From NCBI RefSeq assembly GCF_000946815.1, contig NZ_CDRZ01000262.1, positions 1 to 33,530 of the forward strand: 33,530 nt of DNA, read 5' to 3'. The position numbers and the translations under genes are program-made. The notes under the pieces are model-generated. The model had not been told where the DNA came from and did not search any database. It worked only from the letters and a program-made list of their open reading frames with translations. Position 1 is the stretch's first letter, and every line of letters begins with the position of its first letter. This document shows positions 1-7,833 of this stretch, piece after piece. The stretch is from Syntrophaceticus schinkii. Its GTDB lineage: Bacteria; Bacillota; DSM-12270; Thermacetogeniales; Thermacetogeniaceae.

Positions 1-268
1 GTGCACTTGACCCCAGGTCCCCATCCAGCAGCGCGATGACCGGCTGAGTAAGATGAGATACCCCCTGATTTATAGCCATACCTTTCCCGCAGTTTTGGGG
101 GAGACTAATCACCTGGGCACCCGCCAGCCTGGCCTGTCCAGCTGTCTCATCCTGAGACCCGTCATCCACAACAACTACCTGATCTACCCCTGGCACATGA
201 AGAACGGAATCGACAGTATCAAAGATCCCATCCTCCTCATTGTAAGCAGGAATCAATACAGAAATCAA
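1..268 (-). CDS. Glycosyltransferase family 2, N-terminal part (cut by window edge)
   Basis: The visible 89 residues match the start of a GT-A fold family 2 glycosyltransferase. They begin LISVLIPAYNEED, followed by a VVVVDDGSQDET nucleotide-binding segment, then GKGMAINQG, and reach the LLDGDL region where the DXD metal site lies. Such enzymes transfer a sugar from a nucleotide-sugar to a lipid, polymer or protein; the acceptor cannot be told from this piece. The likely start is TTG at 268, because an in-frame TAA lies just upstream and an AAGGA ribosome site overlaps the stop codon of the preceding gene. This tight coupling to the MctB-like gene suggests one transcript with steA and the SteB-like gene. 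The C-terminal part lies outside the window. Confidence 0.8.
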   Translation of the reverse strand, partial: MISVLIPAYNEEDGIFDTVDSVLHVPGVDQVVVVDDGSQDETAGQARLAGAQVISLPQNCGKGMAINQGVSHLTQPVIALLDGDLGSSA

Positions 269-283
269 ACAAAGTTCACATCC

Positions 284-1159
284 TTATTCCAGAGGGGGGA
301 TGAATGCCTCCGCTGTCTCTTTAATACCATACTGCCCTGGATAACCGTACATAGCCATCACCAGGGACACCTGGCCATAAACAGTATCAATATTATCTAC
401 AGTGGAGAGATGCGCATTCTGGTAATAACGCATATAAGAAACAGCGGTATCACTATCTTCAACCCCGTAAACATTTAAGCCCGCTTTCTGCCAGGCCTTG
501 ATCATGACCTGATCGAACTTTTTAAAATAATCCTCTTCCTTTTTTGCGGAACCCCCGATCAGTACCACATCCTGGAGGGGAGGGCCATGGTACCCCGAGA
601 TCCTGACAACCTCGTTGTCCTCCAAAAATCTGACCAGATCGCTGTTCTCCCCGGCAGCAATGGCCTCCGCTGACAGCTTTGCCAGATCAGGCAGATATTT
701 TTCAAGATCGGTATCCTTCGATTTCCCCAGCATACCCGCGGTCTGTTTGTTTAAATTCTCATCTTTCAACAAGCCTAAATTGATTATTGTGACTGATTGC
801 ACATCAGCCCCGGATGAGCGAAGCACATTAGCCAACCCATCGTGTTCCCTGTGATAATTGATATCCACAATGGCTATTTTCCGCCCCTTAAGTTTGTCCC
901 TCACCAACAAGGGCAAGACATTTTGATTGAACTGCTGCTGATGCGACATTTCTTCTTGCGCCTGGAGAAGGGCCTCAGTATTTTGCTTGTTTTCTTCTCT
1001 TAAGATAGTAAATTCTTTTTCAATGCCATCTATGATATTCCTCTGCTGTTTTGTGATGGTATCACTCCCGATCATGGAGGTTCCAATTACGATCCCGATA
1101 CCCAGAGCAAGAAAAACAGCAGTAAGTGAAGCGATATGATATTTTATATCGATAATCAA
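284..1159 (-). CDS. SteB/MctB-like membrane-anchored protein (DUF3186 family)
   Basis: A 291-residue protein with one N-terminal membrane anchor (about residues 9-27, SLTAVFLALGIGIVIGTSMI), a coiled-coil stretch at about 35-75, and a large domain predicted outside the membrane. This is the architecture of the family annotated as copper transporter MctB. In actinobacteria the relative next to steA is SteB, a cell-division and envelope protein. Here it directly follows steA, which favours a SteB-like envelope role over copper transport; that is inference. The start is TTG at 1159, preceded by GGGGGAG. A glycosyltransferase gene begins within its stop codon region. Confidence 0.75.
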   Translation of the reverse strand: MIIDIKYHIASLTAVFLALGIGIVIGTSMIGSDTITKQQRNIIDGIEKEFTILREENKQNTEALLQAQEEMSHQQQFNQNVLPLLVRDKLKGRKIAIVDINYHREHDGLANVLRSSGADVQSVTIINLGLLKDENLNKQTAGMLGKSKDTDLEKYLPDLAKLSAEAIAAGENSDLVRFLEDNEVVRISGYHGPPLQDVVLIGGSAKKEEDYFKKFDQVMIKAWQKAGLNVYGVEDSDTAVSYMRYYQNAHLSTVDNIDTVYGQVSLVMAMYGYPGQYGIKETAEAFIPPLE

Positions 1160-1172
1160 GTAAACTCCCCCT

Positions 1173-1274
1173 CTCTCAGAAAAACTAAATCCTCAGCACC
1201 AGTATCACCATTTCCGGGAGGATTCGGTAACCTACCACCTGACCTCTCAGAAAAACTATATCCTCAGCATCAGT
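1173..1274. repeat. Imperfect 31-bp direct repeat at the 3' end of steA
   Basis: The segments 1173-1203 and 1244-1274 share 29 of 31 bases. The second copy contains the last codons and stop of steA; the first lies in the short gap before the MctB-like start. It looks like a local duplication of the gene end, spaced 71 bp apart. Confidence 0.8.
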
Positions 1275-2377
1275 TTAACCTGCATAATCAAAAGTTTAAG
1301 AAAGCTCTTTGTTGATGGAGATACAATGATAATCACAACAAGGGGAAGCAGTGCAGCCAGAATGATTTGTGCCACATGCTTTAACCTAAACCCTTGGCGG
1401 TAAAGCTTGCTTACCCCTTTAGCATCAACCAGAATCGAACCGACTTTGAGCCGGACCAGAAAAGTGCTGGCCATCCCTGGGCGCCCCTTCTCCAGAAAGT
1501 CGATCATATTGGTGTGTGTTCCTACAGCAACAATCAACTCTGCCCCCTTTTCGTAAGCCAGAAGAAGAGCGATATCCTCACTGGTTCCCGGAGCGGAAAA
1601 AACAACAGCCTGCAAACCAAGCTCATTAACCCTTTCCAATCCCGGCGCTCTGCCATCTGGATAGGCATGGACAACTATTTCCGCACCTGATATCAGGGCA
1701 TGATCAGATACACTGTCCATATCACCGACAATGATGTCCGGGCGGTAACCCAGTTCCATCAGAGCGTCGGCCCCACCGTCAACACCTATCAGCACAGGTT
1801 TTATCTCATCGATATAAGACTTAACAGCTAAAATATCCTCCTGGAATCCCGCTCCACGCACAACAACCAGAGCATGCCGGTCGTATATCTTTGTTTGCAG
1901 CCGAGGAACAGGATATTCCCCCAGGATCAGCCCCTGCTCCCTTTGAGCATAATCAAGGGTATTATCTACAAACTTGGCCAATTCCTTTTTTACATTCTGT
2001 GCGGCAGCGGCCATTTTCTCGCGGACCATAGATTCCGTAAGCAGTGTACCCCGTGCAACCCACTTGCCCCTGCAGATAATCTCTTCCCCGGAGATAAGCA
2101 GTTCGTCTCCGTCATGAATATCCTGCATGACTTTAGGACCCGCGGTATCGAAAAGCGGGACCCCTGCCTTGATAAGGTTAAGAGGACCCGCATTAGGATA
2201 CCTGCCAGTTATCGAGGAACTGGCATTGATTATAGCCTTTGGCCGGCAGTAGAGCAGGGTCTCTGCCGCAAGCTCATCGAGGTCTGCATGGTCTATTATA
2301 GCTATATCATGACTGTGTAGGCGCTTGACGAGGTTTTTAGTGCGCTTATCAACCTTCGCTTTTCCCTTAATGTCCAT
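1256..2377 (-). CDS. steA: SteA-like putative cytokinetic ring protein
   Basis: A 373-residue protein with a central domain resembling thiamine pyrophosphokinase. It has GVDGGADAL followed by PDIIVGDMDSVS around residues 200-225, and a hydrophobic segment (IILAALLPLVVIIIV) about 30 residues before the C-terminus that should anchor it in the membrane. This combination defines the SteA family; in Corynebacterium SteA acts with SteB at the division site. Thiamine synthesis is unlikely because of the membrane anchor and the context. The start is ATG at 2377 with GAGG upstream. Its partner-like gene follows directly, and recN lies three genes upstream, as in actinobacteria where recN-steA-steB are neighbours. 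Confidence 0.8.
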   Translation of the reverse strand: MDIKGKAKVDKRTKNLVKRLHSHDIAIIDHADLDELAAETLLYCRPKAIINASSSITGRYPNAGPLNLIKAGVPLFDTAGPKVMQDIHDGDELLISGEEIICRGKWVARGTLLTESMVREKMAAAAQNVKKELAKFVDNTLDYAQREQGLILGEYPVPRLQTKIYDRHALVVVRGAGFQEDILAVKSYIDEIKPVLIGVDGGADALMELGYRPDIIVGDMDSVSDHALISGAEIVVHAYPDGRAPGLERVNELGLQAVVFSAPGTSEDIALLLAYEKGAELIVAVGTHTNMIDFLEKGRPGMASTFLVRLKVGSILVDAKGVSKLYRQGFRLKHVAQIILAALLPLVVIIIVSPSTKSFLKLLIMQVKLMLRI

Positions 2378-2441
2378 TTACACCAGCCTCGCCATTTTAC
2401 TTGCTTTTATTTTAAACTATGCGCTGTCAGCTTGCAAGCAA

Positions 2442-3209
2442 TCAGCCCACTTTCGTCCCTACCCGCAGCCGGTCAGCCACCATTGCTATGAATTCTGAGT
2501 TGGTAGGTTTCCCTCTCTCCACATCAATGGTGTATCCAAAAAATTTATTCATCAGTTCCACATTACCGCGGTCCCAGGCGAGTTCGATGGCATGCCGGAT
2601 CGCACGCTCCACCCTGCTGGGAGTTGTATTGTACTTCTCAGCAATGGCCGGATAAAGCTCTTTGGTAACCGCCCCCAACAGGCTCATCTCTTCCACCACC
2701 ATGAGAATGGCATCCCTGATATACTGGTAGCCCCGCACATGTGCCGGAACCCCCATCTGGTGCATCAAATTGGTGACCTCTACATCCAGATTGCGGGTTC
2801 GGGGAAGTGAGTTTTGGATCTGCCCCACCTGATTATTGGCCAACTCCCTCACGCGATTGGCCAGGATCTCCAGGTCAAAGGGTTTGAGAATGTAATAGTT
2901 GGCCCCCAATTCCACTGCCCGCCTCGTCATTGCCTCCTGTCCAAAGGCGGTGAGTATGATCACCTTTGGCCTGTCCTCACCGTAATCCATCGAGATTTTT
3001 TCCAGGACCCCGATTCCATCCAGGTGTGGCATAATCAGATCCAGGATAACCACATCCGGAAGCTCCTCTGTCAGCAGGTCCAGTGCCTGTAAACCGTTAT
3101 ACGCCACCCCGGAAACAACACAATCTTCTAGCCCCTCGAAGTATTCTTTTAAAATTTCGCAAAAATCTCTGTTATCATCCACTATCATGATTTTAACCTG
3201 ACTGCTCAA
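2442..3209 (-). CDS. spo0A: Sporulation master response regulator Spo0A
   Basis: A 255-residue response regulator that, once phosphorylated, binds 0A boxes and switches the cell into sporulation. The N-terminal receiver has the acidic pair D11/D12, the phosphoacceptor D57 in [13 protein letters not shown], and the conserved lysine in ILKPFD. The C-terminal DNA-binding domain contains the typical [17 protein letters not shown] segment with the recognition helix. The start is TTG at 3209 with GGGGG eight bases upstream. It lies downstream of spoIVB, the order found in Bacillus and Clostridia. The 133-base gap upstream holds both a sigma-A-type and a sigma-H-type promoter, plus a 0A box that would allow autoregulation. 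Confidence 0.97.
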   Translation of the reverse strand: MSSQVKIMIVDDNRDFCEILKEYFEGLEDCVVSGVAYNGLQALDLLTEELPDVVILDLIMPHLDGIGVLEKISMDYGEDRPKVIILTAFGQEAMTRRAVELGANYYILKPFDLEILANRVRELANNQVGQIQNSLPRTRNLDVEVTNLMHQMGVPAHVRGYQYIRDAILMVVEEMSLLGAVTKELYPAIAEKYNTTPSRVERAIRHAIELAWDRGNVELMNKFFGYTIDVERGKPTNSEFIAMVADRLRVGTKVG

Positions 3210-3271
3210 GCTTTTCGCCCCCTAATCGCATTATTTCTTGTTTTATTAATCCTTCTTTTCATTAAAATTAC

Positions 3272-3299
3272 ATTCGACACACAGGTAACTATTTCCTTC
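3272..3299 (-). promoter_or_regulatory. Sigma-H-type promoter of spo0A with overlapping 0A box
   Basis: Read on the minus strand, GAAGGAAAT (3291-3299), a 12-base spacer and GTCGAAT (3272-3278) match the sigma-H consensus RnAGGAWWW-N11/12-RnnGAAT at every fixed position. TGTCGAA at 3273-3279, a canonical 0A box core, overlaps the -10 element. In Bacillus subtilis spo0A also has a sigma-H promoter under Spo0A control. Confidence 0.7.
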
Positions 3300-3304
3300 C
3301 TCGA

Positions 3305-3332
3305 ATTATAAGTGATTCTGGAAGATAATCAA
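3305..3332 (-). promoter_or_regulatory. Sigma-A-type promoter of spo0A
   Basis: Minus strand TTGATT (3327-3332), a 16-base spacer and a perfect TATAAT (3305-3310). It lies just upstream of the sigma-H-type site, which reproduces the vegetative plus sporulation promoter arrangement known for spo0A in Bacillus. Confidence 0.65.
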
Positions 3333-3342
3333 AAACAATGAT

Positions 3343-4707
3343 TCAAATTCTGTTCCCAGAAACAACACTGGAAAATCCCCCTGAAACCCCCTCTTTGCGC
3401 TCAGACAGCAGTCCTGCTTCTTCCAACATCACCTCTGCCAGCACCCCATATCCCTTTGTTGGATCATTGATCAGAACATGGGTTACTGCACCCACCAGTT
3501 TCCCCTCTTGAATGATGGGACTTCCACTCATTCCCTGAATAATACCACCTGTTTTACTGATTAATTTCTGATCTGTAACCTTAATGATCAATGCTTTGCC
3601 ATCGGAACGAGGCCTTGAAAAAACAGTTTGAATGGAAACCTGGAATGCTTCAATCTTCTCGTTCTTTAATACAGTAAGTATGGTAGCCGGCCCCTCCTTG
3701 ACCTGGTGACCCATAGCCACAGGCAGCGGTTTGGAGAAGATAGGATTTGCTAAATTATAACGCAGTTCACCGAAGATACCGAATTGAGTGTTTTTAGTTA
3801 TATTACCAGAGATACCTTTTTCTCCGAAGAAGCCAATCTTTTCCCCAATCTTCCCCGGTTGACCCTTCTGGATTGACTGGACTGATGCGGGAACTATCCT
3901 GCCATTCTTGAAATCCCAGGCTCCAGGCGCTCCGGAGTTTGTAATTATATGACCCAATGCACCGAACTTTTTTGTTTTTGAATCATAAAAGGTAAGAGTT
4001 CCCACACCTGCAGCACCATCACGCACCAGCAGCCCGATACGATAGCGACGTGTTTCACGGCAAAACTGCGGTTTTACCTTTATTTCTTTCGTCTTTTCCT
4101 GGTATTTGACCCTAAGCCGGATCTCTTCCTTCTTCCTGGCCAGGTGATCGATCAGATAACTGAGATGGAGATCACTGTGCACTGCGGTACCTTCGACATT
4201 TAAAATCAAGGCCCCTGGCAATAGATCAACCTCTTTGGCAGGGCATACCTTACTGCCATTTTCCAGTGTAATATGGGAGTATCCCACAACCATCACACCG
4301 TCTGCAGTGAGGAGCACACCGATGGAATGCCCACCTGCCATCACTTTAACCGGAGGAACCACCTGCAGGGTGACCTTTTTAAAGGGAATCACCCCAAAAA
4401 GGCGTAAATCCAACTTAACATCGCCCGGAACTGCAGCTATGGGAGATTCTTTTTGCAGCAGAGAAAAATTTTGCTTCTTCCCCTCCCTCCACTGCAGCAC
4501 CCCTTCCTCCTCGAACACCCGGGCGGTTAGACGCGTCGATATACAGCCTGGGAAAAGATTATCCAGCGCCACTTTGTCCCCCACATTGACCCGCAGTTGG
4601 GCGGGGGCAACAGCAGCAAACTGAACCAGGAAGATGTAGCTGGTTACAGCAATGAGAACAAAGAAAAAAAGACCAAGAATCTTGCGCCGATCGGTGGTCT
4701 TAATAAT
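3343..4707 (-). CDS. spoIVB: SpoIVB, PDZ-domain serine peptidase of the sigma-K checkpoint (apparent ATT start)
   Basis: SpoIVB is secreted from the forespore and cleaves the SpoIVFA regulator to trigger pro-sigma-K processing. The frame encodes an N-terminal signal anchor (KTTDRRKILGLFFFVLIAVT), a PDZ domain around VMAGGHSIGVLL, and a C-terminal S55 peptidase domain with the catalytic histidine in FGALGHII and the serine in GMSGSPII. An ATG, GTG or TTG start occurs only at the GTG at 4584, which would remove the signal anchor. An in-frame TGA lies two codons before ATT at 4707, and AGGAG sits six bases upstream of that ATT. I therefore place the start there, giving 454 residues (B. subtilis SpoIVB has about 426). 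A sequence error near the start is the alternative. A sigma-F-like promoter precedes the gene. Confidence 0.88.
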   Translation of the reverse strand: MIKTTDRRKILGLFFFVLIAVTSYIFLVQFAAVAPAQLRVNVGDKVALDNLFPGCISTRLTARVFEEEGVLQWREGKKQNFSLLQKESPIAAVPGDVKLDLRLFGVIPFKKVTLQVVPPVKVMAGGHSIGVLLTADGVMVVGYSHITLENGSKVCPAKEVDLLPGALILNVEGTAVHSDLHLSYLIDHLARKKEEIRLRVKYQEKTKEIKVKPQFCRETRRYRIGLLVRDGAAGVGTLTFYDSKTKKFGALGHIITNSGAPGAWDFKNGRIVPASVQSIQKGQPGKIGEKIGFFGEKGISGNITKNTQFGIFGELRYNLANPIFSKPLPVAMGHQVKEGPATILTVLKNEKIEAFQVSIQTVFSRPRSDGKALIIKVTDQKLISKTGGIIQGMSGSPIIQEGKLVGAVTHVLINDPTKGYGVLAEVMLEEAGLLSERKEGVSGGFSSVVSGNRI

Positions 4708-4751
4708 GCTTCACTCCTACAATGTCTCCTGGCTGAACTTCCTCCGATTTT

Positions 4752-4781
4752 TAAAGTAACCTTTTCCCGTTTATTTTATAC
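4752..4781 (-). promoter_or_regulatory. Sigma-F-like forespore promoter of spoIVB
   Basis: Minus strand GTATA (4777-4781), a 15-base spacer and GGTTACTTTA (4752-4761). This fits GYATA-N15-GGNNANAHTR with one mismatch. The position, just after recN and about 45 bases before the proposed start, suits forespore expression of spoIVB, which in Bacillus uses sigma-G and to a lesser degree sigma-F. Confidence 0.5.
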
Positions 4782-4790
4782 CCTTTTAGA

Positions 4791-6476
4791 TCACTCCTCT
4801 CCACTTTTCAGGATCTGCCGGGCATGATTCCTCGTTACTTCTTCATCTGAGGTGCCACCAAGCATACGCACTATCTCATCCAGCCTTTCTTCGGGATTGA
4901 GTAAAGAAACATTGATCTGCGTTTTTCCCCGGTCAATGGACTTTTCTACATGAAAATGTGTTTGCCCACGCCCAGCGATATGGGCGGCATGGGTAACACA
5001 CAGAACCTGCTTGTCCACTGCTATTTTAGCAAGGCGATCAGCGACCGCCATCAAGGTCAGACCCCCAATCCCGGCATCAATCTCATCGAAGATCAGTGTT
5101 GGAATCTGATCGTTTTTGGCCAAAACAACCTTGAGCGCCAACATCACCCGGGACATCTCCCCACCTGAAGCAATTTTGGCCAGGGGTTTGAGCGGCTCCC
5201 CGGGGTTGGCACTGAATACAAACTCCGGCTTATCGTAGCCTGCAGCAGTGGGTTCCTGCAATTGTGTAAATCCGATTTCCAAACGGGCATTTTCCAAACC
5301 CAATCCATGAAGCTCCGCTGCCACAGCACTGGAAAAGGAAGCTGCCCCCTCCCGCCGCAGTGAACTGAGTTTTTTTGCCTCTAAATCATATTCTTGTTGC
5401 GTTTTCCGGTACTCTTTTTCTAAAAATTCCTTCTGCTGAGCTGCCCCTTGCAGATTTTCCATTTCCGCCGCGGCCTCCTCACGGAAGGCACAAACTTGGT
5501 CAAGGGAATCACCATACTTACGCATCAGGTCCAGCAGTGCAAAGTGTCTTTCTTCCACCTGCCTGGCATAATCAGGATTGAAATCCAGCTGCTCCAGGTA
5601 GGACCTCAGCTTTTCGATGACATCTTCCAGGCGAAAGAGGATATCCTTCATCGATTGGGACATTTCCTCTGCTTCGCTGTCAATCTGCGCAATATCTTCA
5701 AGCTTTTCCGCAGCCCTGCGCAGCAGATCGATGGCAGGGATCAGGTTGCCGTCGCTTTCTTTCAATTCAACTAAGGCTTCCTGAGCAAAAACCATCAGTT
5801 TTTCACCGTAACGCAGGCGGTCTCTTTTTTTCTTCAGTTCATCCTCTTCCCCTGGAGTAGGCTTTAGATGGTCGATCTCTTCTATCGCGTATTGGAGGTA
5901 ATCTAAACGGCGCTTCACTTCATTTTCACTCAGCTGCTGCTTTTTATATTCCTCTTGCAGCTGTATCATCTGTCGATATATTTTCCCAACTAAAGAACGC
6001 TGCTGCAAGACAGTTTGACCACAGTAACGATCGAGCAGTTCGCGGTGCTGGCTGACACGCAGCAATGACTGGTGCTCGTGCTGCCCGTGGAGGTCCACAA
6101 GCAGTTCTCCTAAAGGGCGATACATAGCCAAGGGAACAGCCCGCCCGTTGATCCGGCAAACACTTCTCCCCGCGGAGTGTACCTCACGGGCAAGCAAGAG
6201 TGTATGGTCTTCACTGAGGGGCAGTCCCAGTTCAGCTATCTTTTCCTCAACCGGCAGGCAGCGGCTGCAATCAAAATACCCTTCTATCTGAGCTTTTTCA
6301 GCACCTGTGCGAACCAGGTCACTGGAGGCGCGCTCCCCCACCAGCAGATTCATGGCATCAACAATAATCGATTTGCCTGCTCCTGTTTCCCCGGTCAGTA
6401 CATTTAAACCCGGGCCGAGCATCAATTCTATATTTTCGATCAAGGCGAAGTCGCGGACCACAAGCTGAATCAGCAT
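4791..6476 (-). CDS. recN: DNA repair protein RecN
   Basis: A 561-residue SMC-like ATPase that gathers at double-strand breaks and promotes recombinational repair. The N-terminal ATPase half has Walker A GETGAGKS at residues 29-36. A long coiled-coil region follows, rich in Glu, Lys and Leu (about 150-380). The C-terminal half carries the ABC signature IASGGEMSRV and Walker B PTLIFDEIDAGIGG. The length and order are normal for the family. The ATG at 6476 has GAGGGG six bases upstream. It follows argR by only 10 bases, the usual argR-recN pairing of Firmicutes. Confidence 0.97.
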   Translation of the reverse strand: MLIQLVVRDFALIENIELMLGPGLNVLTGETGAGKSIIVDAMNLLVGERASSDLVRTGAEKAQIEGYFDCSRCLPVEEKIAELGLPLSEDHTLLLAREVHSAGRSVCRINGRAVPLAMYRPLGELLVDLHGQHEHQSLLRVSQHRELLDRYCGQTVLQQRSLVGKIYRQMIQLQEEYKKQQLSENEVKRRLDYLQYAIEEIDHLKPTPGEEDELKKKRDRLRYGEKLMVFAQEALVELKESDGNLIPAIDLLRRAAEKLEDIAQIDSEAEEMSQSMKDILFRLEDVIEKLRSYLEQLDFNPDYARQVEERHFALLDLMRKYGDSLDQVCAFREEAAAEMENLQGAAQQKEFLEKEYRKTQQEYDLEAKKLSSLRREGAASFSSAVAAELHGLGLENARLEIGFTQLQEPTAAGYDKPEFVFSANPGEPLKPLAKIASGGEMSRVMLALKVVLAKNDQIPTLIFDEIDAGIGGLTLMAVADRLAKIAVDKQVLCVTHAAHIAGRGQTHFHVEKSIDRGKTQINVSLLNPEERLDEIVRMLGGTSDEEVTRNHARQILKSGEE

Positions 6477-6486
6477 AATATACCCC

Positions 6487-6939
6487 TCACCTCAACATCT
6501 GATCAATGCGCTCCATCACCTGGCAGACAGCATCACGCTGTTTGATAATGATCAGGATGGTATCATCCCCGGCAACGGTTCCCAAGAGTTCCTTCCAGCC
6601 TGAATTGTCAATGGCAAACGCCACATTGTGGGCTGCTCCGGGCAGCGTCTTGATCAAAATGAGGTTTTCTGAGAAATCATGTTTCACCACATTCTCCCGG
6701 AACAGACGCCGCATCCGCTCGAAACTTTGAGGCGGATCCATCTGCTGCGGCCTGGCATAACGGTAAGATTCGGGTCCAAAAGAAACCTTGATCAAATGCA
6801 ATTCCTTGATATCCCGCGAGATAGTCGCCTGGGTAGTTTTTATGCCGCGTTCCAGCAGTTCCTCCGCCAACTGGCTTTGAGTGGTGATTGGTTTTTCATC
6901 AATAATTTCCAGGATAAGGCGTTGCCTTCGCAGTTTCAT
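6487..6939 (-). CDS. argR: Arginine repressor ArgR
   Basis: About 150 residues. The N-terminal winged-helix DNA-binding domain includes the family signature TTQATISRDIKELHLIKV. The C-terminal oligomerisation and arginine-binding domain includes GTVAGDDTILII. Hexameric ArgR with bound arginine represses arginine biosynthesis and can activate catabolism. I prefer ATG at 6939 (MKLRRQRLILEII). An in-frame GTG at 6951 directly after GGGGGAAA would add four residues and cannot be excluded. It sits between nadK and recN, its usual place in this block; no arginine genes are in the window. Confidence 0.94.
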   Translation of the reverse strand: MKLRRQRLILEIIDEKPITTQSQLAEELLERGIKTTQATISRDIKELHLIKVSFGPESYRYARPQQMDPPQSFERMRRLFRENVVKHDFSENLILIKTLPGAAHNVAFAIDNSGWKELLGTVAGDDTILIIIKQRDAVCQVMERIDQMLR

Positions 6940-6965
6940 AAATAATACCACTTTCCCCCGTTCTG

Positions 6966-7817
6966 TTATTTTCCTCCCCGAAATTTCAGACGCAGAACCT
7001 CGGAAAAGGAGCGCTTTTTCACTTTGACAAGCCTTGTATAAACATCTGCTTTATGAACCACAATAATATCGTCTTTTTGTAGAGGCAAACTCACCTGTCC
7101 ATCTATGGTAAGCATCACCTCTGAGGTATCAGTTCTCATAATTATCCGAATCTCCTGTTGATCAGAGAGAATGAAGGGTCTGGCATGAAGTGTATGAGGA
7201 CAAATGGGTGTGACAATCATTATTTCCAGCTCAGGATTGACAATCGGTCCACCTGCGGAAAGGGAATAAGCAGTGGAACCGGTAGGTGATGCGACAATAA
7301 TTCCGTCCGCTCGATAAGTTGCCAGGTAGTCGCTGCCCACATAGGTCTCCAGTCTGATTATCCTGGAGATCGGCCCTTTGGCAATCACCACATCATTAAA
7401 TGCGATCATGCTTTTCACCGGTGAACCCTCACGCAGAACCTGAGCATCCAACATCATACGGGATTCGATTTCATAATCATCTTCCACTAATTTTTCTAAA
7501 CAGGGGAACAGATCCGGCATCTCCAGGTCAGTGAGAAATCCCAATTGACCCAGATTGACACCCAGAATGGGAATTCCCTTATCTGCTACCTGGCGCGCCA
7601 CCCCCAGCAGTGTACCATCCCCTCCCAGTACCATGATCAGGTCAACCTCTTCCTGAAAATCGATTTCAGGACAGCCGAAAGGGGGTATATACATCAGTTC
7701 TGTGGACTGGGGGATGACAACCTTGACTCCTCTCTGTTCAAACCATTCTACAAGGATATCAAGAAACCTTCCACCCCGGACTTTGCGCAAATTAACAACC
7801 AAACCTATCTGTTTCAT
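6966..7817 (-). CDS. nadK: NAD kinase
   Basis: A 283-residue ATP- or polyphosphate-dependent NAD kinase, the source of NADP in the cytoplasm. The diagnostic GGDGTLLGVAR motif holds the catalytic aspartate, and the NAD-binding ASPTGSTAYSLSAGGPI segment follows in the C-terminal half. Length is normal. It lies 16 bases after tlyA and 14-26 bases before argR, consistent with a single transcript through the dxs-tlyA-nadK-argR-recN block. Confidence 0.96.
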   Translation of the reverse strand: MKQIGLVVNLRKVRGGRFLDILVEWFEQRGVKVVIPQSTELMYIPPFGCPEIDFQEEVDLIMVLGGDGTLLGVARQVADKGIPILGVNLGQLGFLTDLEMPDLFPCLEKLVEDDYEIESRMMLDAQVLREGSPVKSMIAFNDVVIAKGPISRIIRLETYVGSDYLATYRADGIIVASPTGSTAYSLSAGGPIVNPELEIMIVTPICPHTLHARPFILSDQQEIRIIMRTDTSEVMLTIDGQVSLPLQKDDIIVVHKADVYTRLVKVKKRSFSEVLRLKFRGGK

Positions 7818-7833
7818 CTTTGCCTCCTCACTA

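Noticed and set aside
1394-1690. Plus-strand open frames inside steA and many other genes
   Set aside because: They are antisense to well-supported genes, lack ribosome sites and show no family features.
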